Shown: positions 61,901 to 64,000 of the stretch, one piece after another
Numbering within the stretch: position 1 is the stretch's first letter
Layout: every line of letters begins with the position of its first letter
Assembly: GCA_963995525.1 (NCBI GenBank)
Contig: OZ023209.1
Span: 12,779,841 to 12,843,840, forward strand
DNA from: Escarpia spicata
Taxonomy: Eukaryota; Annelida; Polychaeta; Sabellida; Siboglinidae
Reading direction: 5' to 3'
Length of the DNA: 64,000 nt
Program-made: the position numbers and the translations under genes
The notes under the pieces: generated by a model
The model's input: only the letters and a program-made list of their open reading frames with translations
Databases searched by the model: none
What the model was told of the DNA's origin: nothing

Positions 61901-63320
61901 CAATTGGCTGTGTTGAACGTAGGGAAATTGGAAATCGTTGAACATCAATGGGTATTGCGGTTAATTCAGCCCACCTCACCAATATTGACAACAGATCTTA
62001 TTTTGTAACTGGATGTTTTGTTTACAATTTGAACATGTTGCGGGTGGAAACTTTTAAACTGCGAGCATTGCTGTAGGCTTACTAAGCACAATTTGAAATT
62101 TGACCATGTTGCGGGTGGAATCTTTAAAACTGCGAGAACTGTTACAGGCTTACTAAGCACAATTTAAATGTGTTGCGGGTGGAAACTGTCAAACTGCGAA
62201 CATTGTTAAGGCTTACTAAGCACAATTTAAACATGTTGCGGGTGGAAACTTTCAAATTGCGAACAGTGTTACAGGCTTACTAAGCACAATTTAAACATGT
62301 TGCAGATGGAACTTTCAAACTGCGAGCATTGTTACAGGTTTACTAAGCACAATTTAAACATGTTGCGGGTGGAAACTTTCAAATTGCGAACATTGTTACA
62401 GGCTTACTAAGCACAATTTAAACATGTTGCAGGTGGAAACTGTCAAACTGCGAGCATTGTTACAGGCTTACTAAGCACAATTTAAACATGTTGCAGGTGG
62501 AACTTTCAAACTGCGAGCATTGTTACAGGCTTACTAAGCACAATTTGAACATGTCGCGGGTGGAATCTTTCAAATGGCGAACATTGTTACAGGCTTACTA
62601 AGCACAATTTGGCGGGCAGAATACCTTCAATACTTCATTAGTATAGCATTAAGAACATGATATTAATCAATATTAAAAACACGAGGAACAGACTATCTCA
62701 TTCTTACTTATATTTTATATAACTTATTAATGCTATTTTTGAATTATCTCAAACGTTTACTTGTCAATGGTAATCTGTTGGTTTTGGTGCATTTTAATGT
62801 GTTTTATTTATACATTTAATTGTTAACGTCTTTGAGCAGGTATCTCACGCTGAAACACAACACACTACAATTGTTTTACAATTATAACATATATAAACAT
62901 CAAGGAACATGATTTGTTAAAAATAATTGCATAGAGATTGTTAAGATGTGTATGTCAATTTTGTTACAAGTGTGCCCTGGTACAAGCGCGGCTTTCTGGG
63001 AAATAGCTAATGCATTTCAACATGACGTCGTGTGCTTACAGGAACGCCCCCTATCCGCCTCCTCGGGAAGCAAAACACGGGAGTTCTCGATTATTACTCC
63101 GCGCAGATGGGTGAGTGCGACGTGCCGGCACTAGCGACCTTTGATCTGCTCATCGTATCCTGCGCCATGGCGTGCGCGGAAAATGACCGTTGCGTCGGCT
63201 TCCGCCACCTGAACAGTTCTCTCGTCTGGGACAAACCGTTGGGGTTGTGTGTCCTCCAGGCCGAGACGTGTTTGGAAACGAAGCCCAAATTTGGAGCGAT
63301 GACGTATACCAAGGGAAAAG
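49916..63320 (+). CDS. Beta-1,4-galactosyltransferase family (GT7) protein with C-terminal PAN/apple-like domains, 3' end outside window
   Basis: Exons: 49916-50465, 50954-51177, 51639-51826, 52897-53019, 53747-53851, 54260-54378, 55186-55407, 63042-63320. All junctions are GT-AG and phase-compatible, giving 603 codons and no stop, so more exons lie to the right. Residues 1-47 are cytosolic and 48-69 a membrane anchor (type II, Golgi). A proline-rich stem follows with three N-glycosylation sequons (NSS, NAS, NIT). The catalytic domain runs from about 184 to 436 and includes [19 protein letters not shown] (metal-binding D290xD292), FGGVTTF and YGWGGEDDD (351-358). The closing segment [10 protein letters not shown] matches the family's C-terminus. 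Known: GT7 enzymes move Gal or GalNAc from UDP-sugar to GlcNAc; which donor is used cannot be read here. Two cysteine-rich modules follow, which vertebrate B4GALTs lack. Exon 1 is GC-rich. Confidence 0.88.
50466..50953 (+). other. Galactosyltransferase-PAN intron 1
   Basis: GTGAGT donor; TTATTGCAG acceptor. Nothing further seen. Confidence 0.7.
51404..51925 (+). repeat. Parental segment of a local duplication including exon 3
   Basis: Covers the end of intron 2, exon 3 (51639-51826) and the start of intron 3. The flanking parts recur at 52037-52345 with small substitutions. Confidence 0.8.
52037..52345 (+). pseudogene. Vestigial duplicate of galactosyltransferase exon 3 and its intron flanks
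   Basis: The stretch 52037-52238 repeats the end of intron 2 (GCGATTTCTTTAATGGAACA, TGTAAAAGCCAGC, GTTTCACATTGTTAACAAT, ATCTGGGGTTCATGCT). It then jumps directly to the last 17 bases of exon 3 (ACAAATACGGATATAA at about 52245-52260) and the donor GTAAGTCC with its downstream intron copy. The acceptor and over 170 bases of the exon, including the FHDVD codons, are gone. Inference: a tandem exon duplication followed by deletion. Confidence 0.82.
52655..52800 (+). repeat. Intronic duplication left of exon 4
   Basis: Shares GGCGTTTACT, CATTATgACAGC, TGGCAGCAgCTAA and GTGTTTTGTAGAT with 53309-53430 in the same orientation, so exon 4 is bracketed by two copies of an intron segment. Confidence 0.75.
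53309..53430 (+). repeat. Intronic duplication right of exon 4
   Basis: Second copy of the 52655-52800 segment, about 80% similar by eye. The two copies flank the exon carrying WGGEDDD. Confidence 0.75.
53852..54259 (+). other. Galactosyltransferase-PAN intron 5
   Basis: GTAAGA donor, TTCATTCAG acceptor; AT-rich; no other feature. Confidence 0.65.
54379..55185 (+). other. Galactosyltransferase-PAN intron 6, with degenerate reiterations
   Basis: GTGGGT donor, CTACGTTAG acceptor. It contains loosely repeated motifs around ACGTCG, TTGTTC and TAGATACAACA (about 54720-55180), suggesting an old, decayed tandem repeat. Phase 1 intron. Confidence 0.55.
55186..55407 (+). CDS. Exon 7 of the galactosyltransferase gene: first PAN/apple-like domain
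   Basis: 222 bases, starting in phase 1 and ending in phase 1. It encodes about 74 residues with six cysteines in PAN order: HGGC, then [25 protein letters not shown]. Known: PAN/apple domains bind proteins or carbohydrates in extracellular and luminal proteins. A symmetric 1-1 exon can be inserted or duplicated without changing frame, which fits exon shuffling. Inference: a lectin-like or partner-binding module in the Golgi lumen. Confidence 0.8.
56397..56401. repeat. Target-site duplication of LTR element, left copy
   Basis: AACTT, matched exactly at 61685-61689. Confidence 0.92.
56402..56585 (+). repeat. 5' LTR, 184 bp
   Basis: Starts TAGAACAATATG and ends TTCTTATCTA. It should carry the element's promoter; no TATA box is evident. 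Confidence 0.95.
56720..61432 (+). CDS. Ty3/gypsy Gag-Pol polyprotein, single open frame of 1570 codons
   Basis: The N-terminus (residues 1-35) holds a short CPIVGC zinc-finger-like motif. A capsid-like helical Gag region follows, then two CCHC-type knuckles from about residue 262 ([10 protein letters not shown] and CQYCKLQHH). The aspartic protease active site is ADTGCQN (Asp401). The reverse transcriptase has [12 protein letters not shown] and catalytic CIDDTLLW (Asp732-733). RNase H has ATDWSKDG (Asp880) and DHKPLL. Integrase has an HHCC-type zinc region (HSAHQG to NCSDC) and catalytic D1219, D1271 and E1307, a D,D(35)E triad. All catalytic residues expected are present. Gag and Pol are fused without a frameshift or stop, as in some Ty3/gypsy lineages. 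No chromodomain or envelope gene is seen. Confidence 0.95.
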   Translation: MKMKCPIVGCEFETAEAEDGAIIAALLNLHASSHAATTHAATTQATRAEKLKRPTISSAGSSEEWAYFETRWDEYRRGTKLTGGDVVVQLLECCSDELRKDFIRAAGGSLSSKSEQDVLTAIKMLAVRRENTMVARAALHNMRQDRDEAIRSFGARIKGQAGICNYVTQCPPCAADINYTDAILRDALSRGIADQEIQLDVLGDQNQDMTLEEVLKFVEAKESGKRSASRLLNSQGAGSVSSTYRRGKQRDVRNRMIDLGLCGYCGKKGHGRSAPLRIRKTECPAYNHTCQYCKLQHHLEKVCRNKERSKAKPQRTGSGECEGAVFDALCAATEIGHDRGRRSIILDHHLYNNICDRWAQQASQPQPFIKLDICAVEEDYKDLGFELKIRTRPLSLSAMADTGCQNCLIGIGAINRLGLARENLIPVSMKMHAANNKDIRILGAAILRFSGRDKDQNRLETRQVVYVTDSSDKMFLSREACVALGMLSKTFPTIGETHHAHTIGISTTCDCPKRQLPPPPPTKLPFPATESNREKLQTYLIDHYKASTFNTCDHQPLPMMKCSPMRLMVDPDAEPVASHNPIPVPLHWQKDVKAGLDQDVRLGVIEPVPVGTPVTWCHRMVVCAKKTGKPRRTVDFQPLNTHATRETHHTQSPFHQARSVPQGKLKTVFDAWNGYHSVPLHPDDRHLTTFITPWGRYRYCVTPQGYIASGDGYSRRYDEIVADIPQKTKCIDDTLLWADTMEESFFQAIHWLDVCGKNGITLNPDKFTFCKPEVEFAGFVITLGSVRPCGKYLQAIRDFPTPRNITDVRSWFGLVNQVAYTFSMADRMQPFRHLLKPDNPFVWDDQLDKLFKESKDIITNEIEKGVTIFDKDKPTCLATDWSKDGIAFWLLQKHCTCTKSMPFCCPDGWRITLVGSRFTHPAESRYAPIEGEALSVADALDKARFFVLGCADLIVAVDHKPLLNILGDRSLDEISNARLRNLKEKTLRYRFRIVHIPGVQNKAADAMSRHPSGTPHPDKLHLQDDITPDDDDPSNLSSTMMIQHAFLEGICTNEDTIDHENIDDAVRNAASYALESLQSITWDRTRQETASDENMHLLMSIIENGMPKFRHELPVPLRAYHQFREHLHTIDGVFIYKDRIVIPPSLREDVLSALHSAHQGISSMTARAESSIFWPGITPAMAAVRTNCSDCNRMAPSQPSAPPTPPVLPVYPFQCVCSDFFTYKGISYLVIVDRYSNWPIIERTTSGADGLIDSLRRSFVTYGIPDELASDGGPEFTSTTTRLFLNTWGVHHRLSSVAFPHSNCRAEIGVKTVKRLITNNTGTNGEFDTDGVQRAILQYQNTPDPDTKLSPAMCVFGRPIKDFIPILPGRYKPHETWRETLVAREEALRNRHMKAAEHWSEHTKRLPPLVIGDFVRIQNQTGPHPTKWDKTGQVIEVRQFDQYVIRVDGSGRVTIRNRKFLRKYAPVRIATPRLTIDEDLQHHASHRTSQPQPRRQKEPTHITQHTIATPERWKDNVESPKKTVSPAVAPTASTDVAPKLENIPTPTTPTRVSRYGRNIKPPKWLADYET
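61492..61500 (+). promoter_or_regulatory. Polypurine tract of the LTR element
   Basis: GGGGGGAGA immediately left of the 3' LTR, the usual position for priming plus-strand DNA. Confidence 0.85.
61501..61684 (+). repeat. 3' LTR, 184 bp
   Basis: Appears identical to the 5' LTR over all 184 bases. Confidence 0.95.
61685..61689. repeat. Target-site duplication of LTR element, right copy
   Basis: AACTT, matching 56397-56401. Confidence 0.92.
62025..62613 (+). repeat. 64-bp minisatellite, about 9 copies
   Basis: The unit includes CAATTTAAACATGTTGCGGG, TGGAAACTTTCAAACTGCGA and ACATTGTTACAGGCTTACTA. Copies vary at several sites and by one- or two-base indels. It lies 340 bp right of the LTR insertion, in intron 7. 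Confidence 0.95.
63042..63320 (+). CDS. Exon 8 of the galactosyltransferase gene: second PAN/apple-like domain
   Basis: 279 bases, phase 1 at both ends, following CTTACAG and followed by GTAATG. It encodes about 93 residues with PAN-type spacing: [36 protein letters not shown]. It differs clearly from exon 7 in sequence, so the two modules are not a recent duplicate. The frame stays open to the donor, so the protein continues beyond this exon. Confidence 0.78.
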
Positions 63321-64000
63321 GTAATGCTAGTTTGCCAACTGAAATAAAAATTTGTAAAATGTGCACATTATTATTTTAAATGTCAAATCGTATTTTGACA
63401 AGAAACACAATAACGCTCGTTTTTTGCTTGAAACTGTGGTACTTTGCTTAAATGTGTTGTTCAAAAGGGGGATACCTACCTACCAAGCCTACCAATTGTT
63501 TGTACTACTCCGCCAATGTCCATGTTTGAATTTATAATCAATATGTGGTAATGGTGTATCTTTTGGAATGTCTGTGGGTGAGTGTGGGATAAATCAGGCA
63601 GACATATAAGGAATAGGCCTGATACAAGGAATACGGGAAATGGTCACGTGGCAGTCTGATAGCCGCATCGTATCCAATCCCCACCAATCTTATCACTCCT
63701 GCTACAATTTACATTTATTTACATATTTTGCATTTTATATGCATATATTGACGTTTGTCAAGAATTGCTTTCAGTTGTTGCGTATTGTTTTTGTTGGTGT
63801 TGCAAATTATTGATGTTTCTCAAGAATTGCGTTCGGTTGTGCACAAAATGTTGTATTGAAAAACACAACTAAAACATGACAACGTTCGTTGCTGTGTCAC
63901 CAGTTTGCACCTCTTTAGTGCAGTCAATCGTCAAGCAGAAACCGTTGTTAAATTAAAGAAGCGTTTTCAAAATGCAAAGAGCCGCCGCCGTATTACCCCA
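63321..64000 (+). other. Galactosyltransferase-PAN intron 8 (runs off window)
   Basis: Begins GTAATG. It contains a weak local reiteration (TCAAGAATTGC at about 63759 and 63819). No exon recognised before the window edge. Confidence 0.55.

Larger units (their letters stand above)
55408..63041 (+). other. Galactosyltransferase-PAN intron 7 (carries the LTR element)
   Basis: GTGAGC donor and TGCTTACAG acceptor; phase 1. It holds a short (TAA)n near 55599-55622, the Ty3/gypsy element (56402-61684) and the 64-bp repeat (62025-62613). Without the insertion the intron would be about 2.3 kb. Confidence 0.8.

Overview
The window is eukaryotic, from an invertebrate animal. It has spliced genes with GT-AG introns, AATAAA signals, LINE, hAT and Ty3/gypsy elements, and very large intronic minisatellites. 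Gene content and repeat style suggest a mollusc or another lophotrochozoan; this is inference and I cannot name a species.

Layout. (1) 1572-4325, + strand: the last two exons and 3'UTR of a C2H2 zinc-finger gene whose 5' part lies outside the window. (2) 5064-7927: a dead but complete-ended hAT transposon with a perfect 8-bp target duplication, followed by a minus-strand relic of a multicopy CXC-type gene (8302-9560) and a LINE tail (10192-10742). (3) 12271-13110, + strand: an MBLAC2-like metallo-beta-lactamase-fold gene in one coding exon; its probable 3'UTR carries an imperfect palindrome of about 850 bp. (4) 15591-39565, - strand: a complete CCDC13 orthologue that I resolve into 16 coding exons, all phase-compatible, totalling 714 codons including stop. 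Three intronic minisatellites (44-bp, 38-bp and 75-bp units, together about 9 kb), a foldback element and two non-autonomous elements sit in its introns. (5) 40793-48310: a repeat island with an RTE-like LINE lacking its catalytic RT motif, CR1-like tails, a 48-bp minisatellite and a (CCAT)n/(CCAC)n block. (6) 49916-63320 and beyond, + strand: a beta-1,4-galactosyltransferase family (GT7) gene. Its catalytic exons are followed in frame by two cysteine-rich PAN/apple-like exons, each flanked by phase-1 introns. The gene runs off the right edge. A young, apparently intact Ty3/gypsy element with identical 184-bp LTRs and a 5-bp target duplication lies between the two PAN exons.

The genes are independent loci, not an operon. 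MBLAC2 (+) and CCDC13 (-) converge tail to tail across 14320-15590. The most unusual items are the GT7-PAN architecture, a decayed duplicate of galactosyltransferase exon 3, the long 3'UTR hairpin of MBLAC2, and the scale of tandem-repeat growth inside CCDC13.
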